A DNA stretch of 53,057 bases. Source: an uncultured Acidimicrobiaceae bacterium. GTDB lineage: Bacteria; Actinomycetota; Acidimicrobiia; Acidimicrobiales; RAAP-2. Below the pieces are notes generated by a model. The model was not told the DNA's origin and did no database searches. It saw nothing but the letters and a program-made list of their open reading frames with translations. The DNA is taken from assembly GCA_903894295.1 (NCBI GenBank), contig CAITPI010000133.1, forward strand, positions 1-53,057, in the 5' to 3' direction. Below, in pieces: positions 8,218 through 16,634 of the stretch (the first letter of the stretch is position 1; each line of letters opens with the position of its first letter). Made by a program: the position numbers and the translations under genes.

Positions 8218-9272
8218 AGGCTTTCCAATTCATGCATGGCCCGCTGGCCGAGCAGACCCACGTGGGCGGCGAACTGGTCGGTGCCTGACCGGTCGCCCGC
8301 GGCGGCCCCACCGGCATAGCGGACGTAGACACCCTGGAGGATGCAGGCCAGCTTCCAGAAGCCGAAGGCCCGGTAGTAGGGGACCTTGGAGACGTCCCGT
8401 CCGGAGATCTCGGCGTAGTGGGCGAGGAGTTCGGACCGACGGGCGAAGCCGGGGAGGGTGGTCGGGGCCACGCCGAGGAGGGCTTCGGCGCCGTCGCCCG
8501 GCTCGGCCCAGTAGACCATCAGCAGTCCGAGGTCGGCCAGCGGGTCGCCGAGCGTGCAGATCTCCCAGTCGAGAATGGCGGCCACGTGACCCGTCGGGTC
8601 GAGCACCGTGTTGTCGAGCCGGTAGTCCCCGTGGACGATGGCGACACCTTGTTGCTCGGGAATCTGGGCCATCAGGGCGGCATGGACCTCGTCGATGATG
8701 GCTGGTCCGGGCTCACCGTCCACGGTGGACTGGGTGAACTGCCCATACCAGCGCTTGAGCTGGCGCTCGAGATACCCGTCGCGACGGGCAAAGTCACCCA
8801 GGCCGACCGCGTCGATGTCCACGGCGTGCAGCCGGGCCAGGGTCTCGATCAGGGACCGGCTGGCCGTGGCCCGAACCTCTTCGCTCAGTTGGGACGCCAC
8901 CCGGTCATCCCGGACGATGGACCCCTCGACGAACTCCATCACGTAGAACGGGGCATCGTTGACGGCGGTGTCGGTGCACAGGCCGAACACGGTGGGGACC
9001 GGAACGTCGGTGGCACCGAGCGCCGAGATGATGGTGTGCTCCCGCACCATGTCATGGGCGGTGGCCAGCACGTGGCTGACCGGTGGCCTCCGGAGGGCCC
9101 AGGTGTGACCGGCGGCGTCGGTGACCCGGAACGTGAGGTTGGACCGGCCACCGGCAATCAACTCGAAGGCAAACGGTCCGGTCGCCCCGTCGATGTTCTC
9201 GCTGAGCCAGGCCGAGACGGCCTCGACCCGGATGCCCTCGACGTCGGCAGTGTTGGATGCATCAGAACTCAT
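8214..9272 (-). CDS. Phosphotransferase family protein (APH/ACAD10-like kinase fold)
   Basis: The protein has 352 residues with the aminoglycoside-phosphotransferase kinase fold. The N-lobe has a glycine-rich turn (IAGGRSNLTFRVTD) and a WALRRPP strand. The catalytic loop is IVHGDYRLDNTVLD (Brenner motif HGDxxxxN) and the metal-binding motif is AILDWEICTLGDPLADLG. This arrangement is typical of the subgroup fused to, or encoded beside, acyl-CoA dehydrogenases (ACAD10/11-like), in which hydroxyacyl substrates are phosphorylated; the substrate here is unknown. The ATG at 9272 follows a TAGCGT box by 6 nt. Confidence 0.9.
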   Translation of the reverse strand: MSSDASNTADVEGIRVEAVSAWLSENIDGATGPFAFELIAGGRSNLTFRVTDAAGHTWALRRPPVSHVLATAHDMVREHTIISALGATDVPVPTVFGLCTDTAVNDAPFYVMEFVEGSIVRDDRVASQLSEEVRATASRSLIETLARLHAVDIDAVGLGDFARRDGYLERQLKRWYGQFTQSTVDGEPGPAIIDEVHAALMAQIPEQQGVAIVHGDYRLDNTVLDPTGHVAAILDWEICTLGDPLADLGLLMVYWAEPGDGAEALLGVAPTTLPGFARRSELLAHYAEISGRDVSKVPYYRAFGFWKLACILQGVYVRYAGGAAAGDRSGTDQFAAHVGLLGQRAMHELESL

Positions 9273-9278
9273 GGTCAG

Positions 9279-9313
9279 ACGCTACCCGGCCCGGAGCATC
9301 GAAGCGGTAGCCT
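9279..9313. promoter_or_regulatory. Back-to-back leaderless promoters (divergent)
   Basis: TAGCGT on the minus strand (9279-9284) lies 6 nt before ATG 9272. TAGCCT on the plus strand (9308-9313) lies 6 nt before ATG 9320. Only 23 bp separate the two -10 boxes, so each polymerase would cover the other's -35 region. The promoters should therefore compete or be co-regulated. Confidence 0.5.
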
Positions 9314-9319
9314 CCGGTC

Positions 9320-10030
9320 ATGGTCGACGTCACCGATGACACGTTTGAAACTGCCGTGCTGGAACGTTCGCTGAGCGTTCCGGTCGTCGTGGACCTCTGG
9401 GCACCGTGGTGCGGACCGTGTCAGGCGCTCGGACCGATCCTGGAAAAGGTGGTCGCGGCCACCAACGGTGCGGTCGAACTGGCCAAGGTCAACGTGGACG
9501 AGAACCCCAAGGTGGCCGGAAGCTTCCAGGTTCAGTCCATCCCGGCGGTCTTCGCCATCAAGGACGGCAAGATTGCCGACCAGTTCATCGGCGGTCTGCC
9601 CGAGGCCGAAGTGGAGGCGTTCGTCGCCCGGTTGCTCCCGGCGGCCAGCGAAGCCGACCTTCTTGCCCGCGACGGGGCGGCCAGCGGCGACGAAGCGCTG
9701 TTGCGATCCGCCCTGGAACTCGAACCGGACCACGCCGGCGCCGTGGTGGCGCTGGCGGCCTTGTTGATCGGGGCCGGACAGACCGATGAGGCGCTGGCCG
9801 TGCTCGGGCGCATTCCCGAGAACCCCGAGACCCGGTCGCTGGCGGCCGAGGCGCGCCTGAAGGCCCGGGGGATCGACCAGGTCGACGTCGCCCGTCTGGA
9901 CGGGTTGCTGGATTCGGTCCGCGGGGACGAAGCGGCCCGACAGGAGTTTCTCGACCTGCTGGAAGCCATGGGTCCGGATGATCCCCGCACGGCGACCTAT
10001 CGGCGGTCGCTCGCATCCCGGTTGTTCTGA
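9320..10030 (+). CDS. Thioredoxin-TPR protein (CnoX/YbbN-like)
   Basis: The protein has 236 residues. An N-terminal thioredoxin domain (residues 1-110) keeps the full redox motif WCGPC (residues 30-34), DVDEN-type strands (AKVNVDENPKVAG) and the cis-Pro segment QSIPAVFAIKDG. The C-terminal half is helical with TPR-like repeats (DEALLRSALELEPDHAGAV, then TDEALAVLGRIPENPE), ending in a DDPRTATYRRSLASRLF segment. This layout is that of CnoX/YbbN chaperedoxins, which combine holdase and redox roles. The retained CxxC suggests real thiol-disulfide activity, unlike the SxxC version of E. coli. Confidence 0.9.
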   Translation: MVDVTDDTFETAVLERSLSVPVVVDLWAPWCGPCQALGPILEKVVAATNGAVELAKVNVDENPKVAGSFQVQSIPAVFAIKDGKIADQFIGGLPEAEVEAFVARLLPAASEADLLARDGAASGDEALLRSALELEPDHAGAVVALAALLIGAGQTDEALAVLGRIPENPETRSLAAEARLKARGIDQVDVARLDGLLDSVRGDEAARQEFLDLLEAMGPDDPRTATYRRSLASRLF

Positions 10031-10084
10031 CCGCTTGTTCTGACTGGGTGCACTGACCGGTTCTGCCAGTCGGTTCTTCCAGAA

Positions 10085-10098
10085 GGCCCTGTCGGGCC
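10085..10098. terminator. Short GC hairpin between convergent genes
   Basis: GGCCC-TGTC-GGGCC forms a 5-bp stem in the 79-bp gap between the convergent thioredoxin-TPR and GNAT genes. There is no T-tract. It might serve as a bidirectional terminator, but it is weak. Confidence 0.25.
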
Positions 10099-10109
10099 CG
10101 GAGACCGGG

Positions 10110-10592
10110 TCAGGACTCTGGATGAAGTGACCGCTCGAGCCAGGTGTTGGTGAAGGTCACCCCGCCGACGGTTTTTTCGTAGACCTCGACCACCGAGTAT
10201 CCGAGGCGCTCCAGCAACGGGGCGAGCGCCAACGATGCGTCAACCCGCAGGGTGCCGACTCCCCGTTGGCGGGCCTCGGCTTCGATGGCCTCGACCAGCC
10301 GACATCCGAGGCCGGAGCGCTGGTGGTCGGGATCGACGTAGAGGTGGTCGAGCAAGCCGGTTCCGGGGGTCAGGATGACGAGGTTGGCCACGCCCCCCGG
10401 GGCCGTCAACACCACCGTGTCCGCCACCATGGCTGTCACCGACTCCCGGGTGAACGAGGACGCCCAGACGGAACGTTGCCGGGCGTCATAGGGTGCGCAG
10501 GCAGCGATCGACCGTTGGATCAGACCGAGGAGGACATCGGCCTGGTCGGAGGTTGCCCGCTCGATCCCGTCTTGTGCCACCCTTTCTTCCAC
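10110..10592 (-). CDS. GNAT-family N-acetyltransferase
   Basis: The protein has 160 residues with a GNAT fold. N-terminal ERATSDQADVLLGLIQRS is followed by VVLTAPGGVANLVIL. The acetyl-CoA motif A is LYVDPDHQRSGLGCRLVEAI (QRSGLG holds the pyrophosphate loop). The motif B region is LRVDASLALAPLLERLGYSV. GTG 10592 was chosen because a TAAGTT -10 box ends 7 nt upstream; the longer frame to 10745 would overlap the divergent FolP2-like gene and its promoter. The acyl acceptor cannot be told from sequence. Confidence 0.88.
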   Translation of the reverse strand: MEERVAQDGIERATSDQADVLLGLIQRSIAACAPYDARQRSVWASSFTRESVTAMVADTVVLTAPGGVANLVILTPGTGLLDHLYVDPDHQRSGLGCRLVEAIEAEARQRGVGTLRVDASLALAPLLERLGYSVVEVYEKTVGGVTFTNTWLERSLHPES

Positions 10593-10599
10593 CCTGGCA

Positions 10600-10605
10600 A
10601 ACTTA
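10600..10605 (-). promoter_or_regulatory. -10 box (TAAGTT) for the GNAT gene
   Basis: The box ends 7 nt before GTG 10592 on the minus strand, consistent with a leaderless transcript. It fixes the choice of start codon for the acetyltransferase. Confidence 0.45.
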
Positions 10606-10682
10606 CCGGCCACTCCCGGCCACCTTCCGGCCAACTCCCGGTTCCACCAAGGAAGGGCGACCCCGGCTGTTCCATGGGGCGG

Positions 10683-10688
10683 TAGCGT
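10683..10688 (+). promoter_or_regulatory. -10 box (TAGCGT) for the folP-holA operon
   Basis: TAGCGT ends 6 nt before GTG 10695 with no Shine-Dalgarno sequence between, again fitting a leaderless start. Confidence 0.5.
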
Positions 10689-10694
10689 CGGGAC

Positions 10695-11552
10695 GTGCAC
10701 GCAACCACACTGACGCTCGGGTCCAACACCTACGACATCACCCATCGGCCCCTCGTGATGGGAATTCTCAACCGGACCCCGGACTCCTTCTACGACAAGG
10801 GCGCCACCTACGCCCTCGACGATCTGGTCCGCCGGGCCGAACTACTGGTCAACGACGGAGCCGACCTGCTCGACGTCGGAGGCGTGAAGGCCGGACCGGG
10901 GCCGGTCGTCGAGGAAGACGAAGAGATGGAACGGGTGATTCCCGCCATCGAAGCCCTTCATGCCCGCTTCGACATTCCGCTTTCGATCGACACCTGGCGG
11001 GCTTCGGTGGCCAGGGCCTCGTATGCGGCCGGTGCCGTCGTCGGCAACGACATCAGCGGGTTTGCCGACCCCGACTACCTGAAGGTGGCCGCCGAGGCGG
11101 GGGCCACCGTGGTGGCCACCCACATCCGGCTCGGTCCCCGGATTCCCGACCCGAACCCCGTCTACGACGATGTGGTGGAGAACGTGAAGGACTTTCTGCT
11201 GGAGCGGGCGGCCCGGGCCGAAGAGGCCGGACTGACCCCGGACCGGATCATCATCGATGCCGGCCTTGACCTCGGCAAGACGGCCGAGCAGTCCCTCACC
11301 TTGTTGCGGGCATCCGACGTGCTGGCCGACCAGGGCTATCCGTTGCTCCTTTCGGCTTCGAACAAGACATTTCTCGGCGTGATCCTCGGCCTCGAGATCG
11401 GGGAGCGCAAGGAAGCGTCATTGGCGGCCACCGCCCTCGGGGCCCAACTCGGCTGCCGGGTGATGCGGGTCCACGAAGTGGGGGCGCACCGCCAGGCGTG
11501 CGATCTGGTGGAAGCCCTTTCCCGCGCCCGGGCGGAGACTTCCGCGTCGTGA
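10695..11552 (+). CDS. folP: Dihydropteroate synthase homologue, FolP2 type
   Basis: This TIM-barrel protein of 285 residues belongs to the pterin-binding family. The usual N-T-PDSFSDGG motif of DHPS reads LNRTPDSFYDKGATY, and the next loop is DVGGVKAGPGPV instead of the classical DIGGESTRPG. LSIDTWRASVA, VHEVGAHRQ and the SNKTFLG loop are also present. These substitutions match mycobacterial FolP2, a paralogue that, as I recall, does not replace FolP1 in complementation tests. The catalysed reaction (pterin pyrophosphate plus p-aminobenzoate) is therefore uncertain. The stop overlaps the holA start by GTGA. A canonical folP may exist elsewhere in the genome. Confidence 0.88.
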   Translation: MHATTLTLGSNTYDITHRPLVMGILNRTPDSFYDKGATYALDDLVRRAELLVNDGADLLDVGGVKAGPGPVVEEDEEMERVIPAIEALHARFDIPLSIDTWRASVARASYAAGAVVGNDISGFADPDYLKVAAEAGATVVATHIRLGPRIPDPNPVYDDVVENVKDFLLERAARAEEAGLTPDRIIIDAGLDLGKTAEQSLTLLRASDVLADQGYPLLLSASNKTFLGVILGLEIGERKEASLAATALGAQLGCRVMRVHEVGAHRQACDLVEALSRARAETSAS

Positions 11553-12535
11553 GCTCCTCCGCCCCTCCGGCCGTGATTCTGGTCCGGGGCGACGACGCGT
11601 CGCTGGTGGGTCAGGCCGCCCATGACGCCATCGCCCGGCTGGTGGGCGATGGCGATCACGGCCTGATGGTGGAGGAACACTCGACCGATTCGGAGTCGTT
11701 CAGTGTCGGAGCCGTGATCGACGGCTGTCAGACACCGCCGTTCCTGGTCGACCGCCGGATCGTGGTCGTGCGGGAAGCCGGTGGGCTGGTGGCGGCCGAT
11801 GCCAAGCGGTTGGCCGAGTATCTCGAGAGTCCGTTGGAGTCGTCGTCCCTGGTGCTCGTGGGCGGTGGGGGCACCGTGCCCGCCGCACTCGTGAAGGCGG
11901 TCAAGGCGGCCGGTGACGTGGTCGACACGACCCTGAAGACCAAAGGTGACCGCACCCAGTTCTTCGCCGAACATCTGCGCCACGCCCCGGTGCAACTCGA
12001 GGCGCCGGCCCGGGAACGTCTCGGGGACTTCCTCGGTGGCGAGCCGGGTCGTCTGCCCGGGATTCTCGAGACCCTGTCGGTGGCGTATGGCATCGGCCAC
12101 AAGGTGACCCTGGCGGAACTCGAACCGTTCCTCGGGGAAGCCGGGACCCTGGCCCCGTGGGATCTGACCGATGCCATCGATGACGGCCGGATGGCCGACG
12201 CCCTCCAGGTACTCCACCGGATCCTCTCCGACCCGAAGAGCCACCCGTTGGTGGTCATGGCCCAACTCCACCGCCACTACCGACAGATGTTCCGTCTCGA
12301 CGGAGCCGGGATTGCCACCCCCGACCAGGCCGCCGCCTTCCTTGGTGGCAGCCCCTTCCCGGCCAGAAAGGCACTGGCCGGCATGAAGAAGCTGGGCACC
12401 CGACGTCTGGCCCGGGCCATCTCGTTGTTGGCCACGGCCGATCTCGACCTCAGGGGATCCACCATGCTCCCGGGGGAGACGGTGGTCGAGCTTCTGGTGG
12501 CCCGGCTCAGCCAGATGTCGCGCAGCCGGGCCTGA
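11549..12535 (+). CDS. holA: DNA polymerase III subunit delta
   Basis: The protein has 328 residues and is the clamp-loader delta subunit that opens the sliding clamp. The N-terminal AAA+-like domain has AVILVRGDDASLVGQAA and a strand FLVDRRIVVVREAG. The middle has LAEYLESPLESSSLVLVG and a PGRLPGILETLSV helix. The C-terminal collar domain contains LTDAIDDGRMADALQVLHRI, HPLVVMAQLHRHYRQM and the ending LDLRGSTMLPGETVVELLVARL, all typical of HolA. The start is GTG 11549, overlapping the upstream stop by 4 nt, so the two genes are coupled. Confidence 0.92.
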   Translation: MSSSAPPAVILVRGDDASLVGQAAHDAIARLVGDGDHGLMVEEHSTDSESFSVGAVIDGCQTPPFLVDRRIVVVREAGGLVAADAKRLAEYLESPLESSSLVLVGGGGTVPAALVKAVKAAGDVVDTTLKTKGDRTQFFAEHLRHAPVQLEAPARERLGDFLGGEPGRLPGILETLSVAYGIGHKVTLAELEPFLGEAGTLAPWDLTDAIDDGRMADALQVLHRILSDPKSHPLVVMAQLHRHYRQMFRLDGAGIATPDQAAAFLGGSPFPARKALAGMKKLGTRRLARAISLLATADLDLRGSTMLPGETVVELLVARLSQMSRSRA

Positions 12536-12541
12536 GTCCAC

Positions 12542-13162
12542 TCAGGCCACCGTGTCGTCGGTCGGCCAGGGGTCGGACGTTCCCCTGCCGCCGGGACGAC
12601 CGGTCTGGAGCGGGCGGGTGCTCCACGTCTCCCCGTTCCAGAAGCCGAGTTGGCGAACGGTGCCGTCCGACGGCGGAGTTGTCCCCCCGAGGTGTTGGCG
12701 GCCGTGGTGCGGGTAGAGCCGGTGGCCAGGGTCGGCGGGCACCGTGAGGAGCGGCCGGGCCGACCGGCGTCCGGTGGAATCCCCCGACACGACAACCGGG
12801 AGTGGTCCCGGTGGCCGGCCTGATGTTGTTCTGCCGGCCGGCTGGACCCCGAGTCCCCGGATGAGAGCCGGTCGGCGTTGGTGATCAGGCGGTCCGGTGA
12901 AGGTGGTCAACGAACCCGTTGGCCCGGTGAAGGCGGTCGACGAACCCGTTGGCCCGGTGAAGGCGGTCGACGAATCCGTCGGCCCGGTGAATGCGGTCGA
13001 CGAATCCGTCGGCCCGGTGGGCCGGCTTCCGTATGCGAAACGGGGGTTCGGGTGGTTGCGTTCGGCAGCCGGGGTCTCGGTGCGTCCCGGTCGTCTTCCC
13101 CGTTGGTGGATGAGGACGAGGGTCATGCCGGCCAGGGCGACGACGGTTGCGACGATGCTCAT
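12542..13162 (-). CDS. Anchored hypothetical protein with a 10-residue tandem repeat
   Basis: The protein has 206 residues from ATG 13162, with a GGGGGGAA stretch just upstream. It has an N-terminal hydrophobic segment (MSIVATVVALAGMTLVLI) followed by Arg-rich residues, then four copies of a 10-residue Ser/Thr/Gly unit (GPTDSSTAFT type). A Pro/Arg/Gly linker and a C-terminal LGFWNGETWSTRP segment follow. The last part resembles the FWDGxxWT core of DUF2510, and a Tyr/Pro/His motif precedes it. An anchored protein with a repetitive linker and a small Trp-rich domain is the simplest reading. The opposite strand is also open across the repeat, but lacks such features. Confidence 0.55.
   Translation of the reverse strand: MSIVATVVALAGMTLVLIHQRGRRPGRTETPAAERNHPNPRFAYGSRPTGPTDSSTAFTGPTDSSTAFTGPTGSSTAFTGPTGSLTTFTGPPDHQRRPALIRGLGVQPAGRTTSGRPPGPLPVVVSGDSTGRRSARPLLTVPADPGHRLYPHHGRQHLGGTTPPSDGTVRQLGFWNGETWSTRPLQTGRPGGRGTSDPWPTDDTVA
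12891..13010. repeat. Four tandem 30-bp repeats
   Basis: Units at 12891-12920, 12921-12950, 12951-12980 and 12981-13010 differ at a few positions each; a partial fifth copy reaches about 13020. The period is a multiple of 3, so the encoded protein gains or loses 10 residues per unit without a frameshift. Confidence 0.9.
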
Positions 13163-13382
13163 GGTTCCCCCCGGGTGTTCAGGTGATTGGCCCGGGCAGG
13201 GAGAAGAACCTCACCTGAAGTGTTGTCCCGGCCACGTTGGGTAGTCAATGGGTTCCGGCCATCCCGGCGGGTCTTTTTCTCCCGGTGGTGACACGGAACC
13301 GACCGGAACACCACGGAGGACATCGAAGGTTGGTCGGCTTGCCCGGGTCGGGCATCCGGCAGTGGGTAGGCCACGTCCGGTC

Positions 13383-16300
13383 TCAACGGAAGTCCCTCGA
13401 GGCCGGCACCGGGCCCAGGTCGAGGGCCGAGAAGTGTTCGGCCACCAGGGTGGTCGATCCTTCGGCCCGTTCGATGCGGCCCCGGACCACCAGTGTGCGA
13501 TGGTGACCGGCGACCGACTTCCAGCGGATCCAGGCTCCCCGGGAGCAGACGACGTTCACCATCCCCGACTCGTCTTCGATGTTGAGGAAGACCGCTCCCC
13601 GGGCGCTTTCGGGCTGCTGGCGGTGGGTGACCACCCCGGCCACGGTGACCCGGGTGCCCTTGGCGCACCGGGCCAGTTCTCCGGCCGGGGTCACGCCTTG
13701 TTTGGCCAGCCGGGGCCGGGCCAGTTCCATGGCGGTGGTGTCGGGAGCCAGTCCCATGGACCACATGTCGTCAGCCACCGACTCCCAGGCGGTCGGTTCG
13801 GGAAGTGGCGGAGGAACGGCCCCGGTGACCACTCCCGGCAAGCGGTCGGGCGTAGCCTGGGCGGCCGCCCCGGCCCCCCAGATGAGGGCCCGACGTCTTC
13901 CGGTCGTCGAACCGGGTGGCCGGGACGCCCCGGCCCCGTCGTTGGCCGCCCGGGTGCCGTCCACCTGTTCTCCGCCGACCCGTCCCTGTCGGGTCGGCCG
14001 GGATCGAGACGGGTCCGGACGGGTGTGTGTCGTGTGGTCCAGGTCGTCCAGTGCGCCTGCGGCGGCCAGGGCTTCGAGTTGGGTGCGGCTCACCCCGGCC
14101 CGACGGACCAGGTCTTCCATGCTCCGCCACGGTCGCCCGGCGGTGATTCGCCGGGCGACCTCGCTGCCCACTCCCCGGATGGAGCCCAGTCCCAGACGCA
14201 CCACGGCTTCGCCATCCGGGCCGGGCTCCAGGGTGGCGTCCGGCCCGCCCCGGTCGACGTGGGGTCGCTCCACGGTGACGCCGTGGCGGCGGGCGTCGGC
14301 CACCAGGCTCTGGGGGGACCAGAACCCCATGGGCTGGGCGTTGAGCAGCCCGGCCGTGAAGGCGGCCGGATAGTGCACCTTGCACCAGGCGGTGGAGTAG
14401 ACGAGGTGGGCGAAGGCGATGGAGTGGCTTTCGGGGAAACCGAAGTTGGCGAAGGCCGCCAGGGCGGCGTAGATCTGCTCGGCCACATCCTCGGAGACCC
14501 CCTGGGCCGCCATGCCGGAGAAGAGTCGGCCCCGGAGACGCTCCATCCGCTCGCCGGACCGCTTGGCACTCATGGCCTGGCGCAGTTCGTCGGCTTCGGT
14601 GGCGGAGAAGCCGGCCACGTCGATGGCGATCTGCATGAGTTGCTCCTGGAACAGCGGAACCCCGAGGGTCCGTTCCAGTGCCGGTTCCATCAGGGGATGG
14701 AGGTAGGTCACCGGTTCGGTGCCGTTGCGGCGGCGGATGTAGGGATGGACGGCGTTGCCCTGGATGGGGCCGGGCCGGATCAGGGCCACCTCGATGGCCA
14801 GGTCGTAGAAGCAGCGGGGCTTGACCCGGGGCAGGGTGTTCATCTGGGCCCGGGACTCGACCTGGAACACCCCCACCGTGTCGGCTTCACAGAGCAGGTC
14901 GTAGACGGCGGACTCCTGTTCGAGGTGGGCAAGGTCGACCGTGACGTGGTGGAAGCCGGCGATGAGATCCACCGTGAGGTGCAGGGCGGTCAGCATGCCG
15001 AGGCCGAGCAGGTCGAATTTGACCAGGCCCACGGCGGCGCAGTCGTCCTTGTCCCACTGCAGGACGCTCCGGCCGGGCATGCGGCCCCACTCGACCGGAC
15101 AGACCTCGATGACGGGCCGGTCGCAGATGACCATGCCGCACGAGTGGATGCCGAGATGGCGGGGAAAGCCCAGCAGGTCGACGGCGAGTTCCTGGACGAC
15201 CGGAGGCAGGTCCTCCCGTTCGCCCAGGGGAGAACTGCGGTCGGTCGAGGCCGACCACGTGGCGATCTCCTCTTCGGGGTGGCCGAGGGCCTTGCCGAGG
15301 TCGCGTAGCGCCGAGCGGGAGCGGTAGGTGATGACGTTGGCCACCTGGGCCGCATGGTGACGGCCGTAGCGCTGGTAGACGTACTGGATGACCTCTTCCC
15401 GACGCCCGGACTCGATGTCGACGTCGATGTCCGGCGGCCCGTCCCGGGCCGGGGACAGGAACCGTTCAAAGAGCAGCCCGAGGGCCACGGCGTCCACGTT
15501 GGTGATCCCGAGGGCATAACAGACGGCCGAGGTGGCGGCCGACCCCCGGCCCTGACAGAAGATGTTGGCCTCCTGACAGAAGCGCACGATGTCCCACACG
15601 GTGAGGAAGTAGCCGGCGAAGCCGAGCAGTTCGATGATGGCGAGTTCGTGGTCCAGCTGTTCATACGCCCCCGGAACCCGTTCCCGGTGGCGGGGTCCGT
15701 ACCGTCGGGCCGCTCCCCGGGTGACCAGTTCGACCAGCCAGGACTGCTCGTCGTGGCCCTCGGGCACCGGAAAATCGGGAAGCCGGGGCGCCACCAGGCG
15801 GAGGTCGAAGGCGCACCCGGCGGCGATCTCGGCGGCCCGGTCGACCACGCCGGGCCAGCGGGCAAAGCGCCGGCGCTGTTCGGACTCGCCCCGCAGGACG
15901 GCGGCCGGAGAAGAGGGAAGCCATCCCTCCAGGGCGTCGAGCGGGTCTCCGGCCCGGACGGCCGCCAGGGTGGTGGCCAGCGGGAACCGTTCGGCCGTGG
16001 CGTAGTGCACGTTGTTGGTGGCCACCGGGGCCACCCCGGCTTCGACGGCCAGACGGGCCAGGGCGTCGTTGCGGGTGCTGTCGAGGGGTTGGCCGTGGTC
16101 CCACAGTTCGACGCTGACCCGGGTGCGGCCGAACCGCTCGACGAGATCGTCGAGCACCCGGCCGGCGGCCAGCGGTCCGGCGTTGGTCAGCTGGCTGGCC
16201 AGGGCACCTTTCCGGCAGCCGGTCAGGATCTGCCAGTGCCCTCCGTGTCCCTCGGTCAGGGCGTCCAGGGTGAAGACCGGCTTTCCCTTCTCGCCTCCGG

Positions 16301-16634
16301 CCAGATGGGCCTGGGCGATCATCCGGCTCAACCGGGCGTAACCCTCCGGGTCGCGGGCCAGCACCAGCAGGTGGGTGCCGGTGGGGTCGGGGGTGCCGAC
16401 CCGGGAGCGCGTCTCGCCGGGGGAGGACAGGGTGAGCTCGGCGCCAAAGACGGTGGGCAGGCCGAAGGCCCGGGCCGCTTCGGCGAACCGCACCACCCCG
16501 TAGAGGCCGTTGTGGTCGGTGAGGGCCAGGCCGCTCAGGCCGAGTCGCACGGCTGTGGCGGCCAACTCTTCGGGATGGCTGGCGCCGTCCAGAAACGAGA
16601 AGTTGGAGTGGGCGTGGAGTTCGGCGTAGGGCAT
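13383..16634 (-). CDS. dnaE2: Error-prone DNA polymerase DnaE2
   Basis: This C-family polymerase of 1083 residues carries out damage-induced translesion synthesis. The PHP domain opens with PYAELHAHSNFSFLDGASHP. The catalytic core includes FCQGRGSAATSAVCYALGI and the active-site PDIDVDIESGRREEVI. A LIRPGPIQGNAVHP stretch and SGERMERLRGRL follow. The C-terminal part has GLGSIRGVGSEVARRI (HhH region) and an OB fold ending in VNVVCSRGAWIRWKSV. An Arg/Gly/Pro-rich insert of about 60 residues lies between the HhH region and the SMGL segment. ATG 16634 overlaps the imuB stop by one base (TGATG), giving coupled translation. Confidence 0.97.
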   Translation of the reverse strand: MPYAELHAHSNFSFLDGASHPEELAATAVRLGLSGLALTDHNGLYGVVRFAEAARAFGLPTVFGAELTLSSPGETRSRVGTPDPTGTHLLVLARDPEGYARLSRMIAQAHLAGGEKGKPVFTLDALTEGHGGHWQILTGCRKGALASQLTNAGPLAAGRVLDDLVERFGRTRVSVELWDHGQPLDSTRNDALARLAVEAGVAPVATNNVHYATAERFPLATTLAAVRAGDPLDALEGWLPSSPAAVLRGESEQRRRFARWPGVVDRAAEIAAGCAFDLRLVAPRLPDFPVPEGHDEQSWLVELVTRGAARRYGPRHRERVPGAYEQLDHELAIIELLGFAGYFLTVWDIVRFCQEANIFCQGRGSAATSAVCYALGITNVDAVALGLLFERFLSPARDGPPDIDVDIESGRREEVIQYVYQRYGRHHAAQVANVITYRSRSALRDLGKALGHPEEEIATWSASTDRSSPLGEREDLPPVVQELAVDLLGFPRHLGIHSCGMVICDRPVIEVCPVEWGRMPGRSVLQWDKDDCAAVGLVKFDLLGLGMLTALHLTVDLIAGFHHVTVDLAHLEQESAVYDLLCEADTVGVFQVESRAQMNTLPRVKPRCFYDLAIEVALIRPGPIQGNAVHPYIRRRNGTEPVTYLHPLMEPALERTLGVPLFQEQLMQIAIDVAGFSATEADELRQAMSAKRSGERMERLRGRLFSGMAAQGVSEDVAEQIYAALAAFANFGFPESHSIAFAHLVYSTAWCKVHYPAAFTAGLLNAQPMGFWSPQSLVADARRHGVTVERPHVDRGGPDATLEPGPDGEAVVRLGLGSIRGVGSEVARRITAGRPWRSMEDLVRRAGVSRTQLEALAAAGALDDLDHTTHTRPDPSRSRPTRQGRVGGEQVDGTRAANDGAGASRPPGSTTGRRRALIWGAGAAAQATPDRLPGVVTGAVPPPLPEPTAWESVADDMWSMGLAPDTTAMELARPRLAKQGVTPAGELARCAKGTRVTVAGVVTHRQQPESARGAVFLNIEDESGMVNVVCSRGAWIRWKSVAGHHRTLVVRGRIERAEGSTTLVAEHFSALDLGPVPASRDFR

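Noticed and set aside
12891-13020. CRISPR-like array
   Set aside because: The repeats are contiguous without spacers, so it is a minisatellite. No cas genes are present in the window.
12897-13244. Plus-strand frame through the 30-bp repeat (VDEPVGPVKA-type units)
   Set aside because: It has no ribosome-binding site or domain. The minus frame has a membrane anchor and a DUF2510-like end.
13248-15308. 686-codon plus-strand frame opposite dnaE2
   Set aside because: It is the antisense of strongly conserved DnaE2 motifs and is rich in Gly/Pro/His/Arg without domains.
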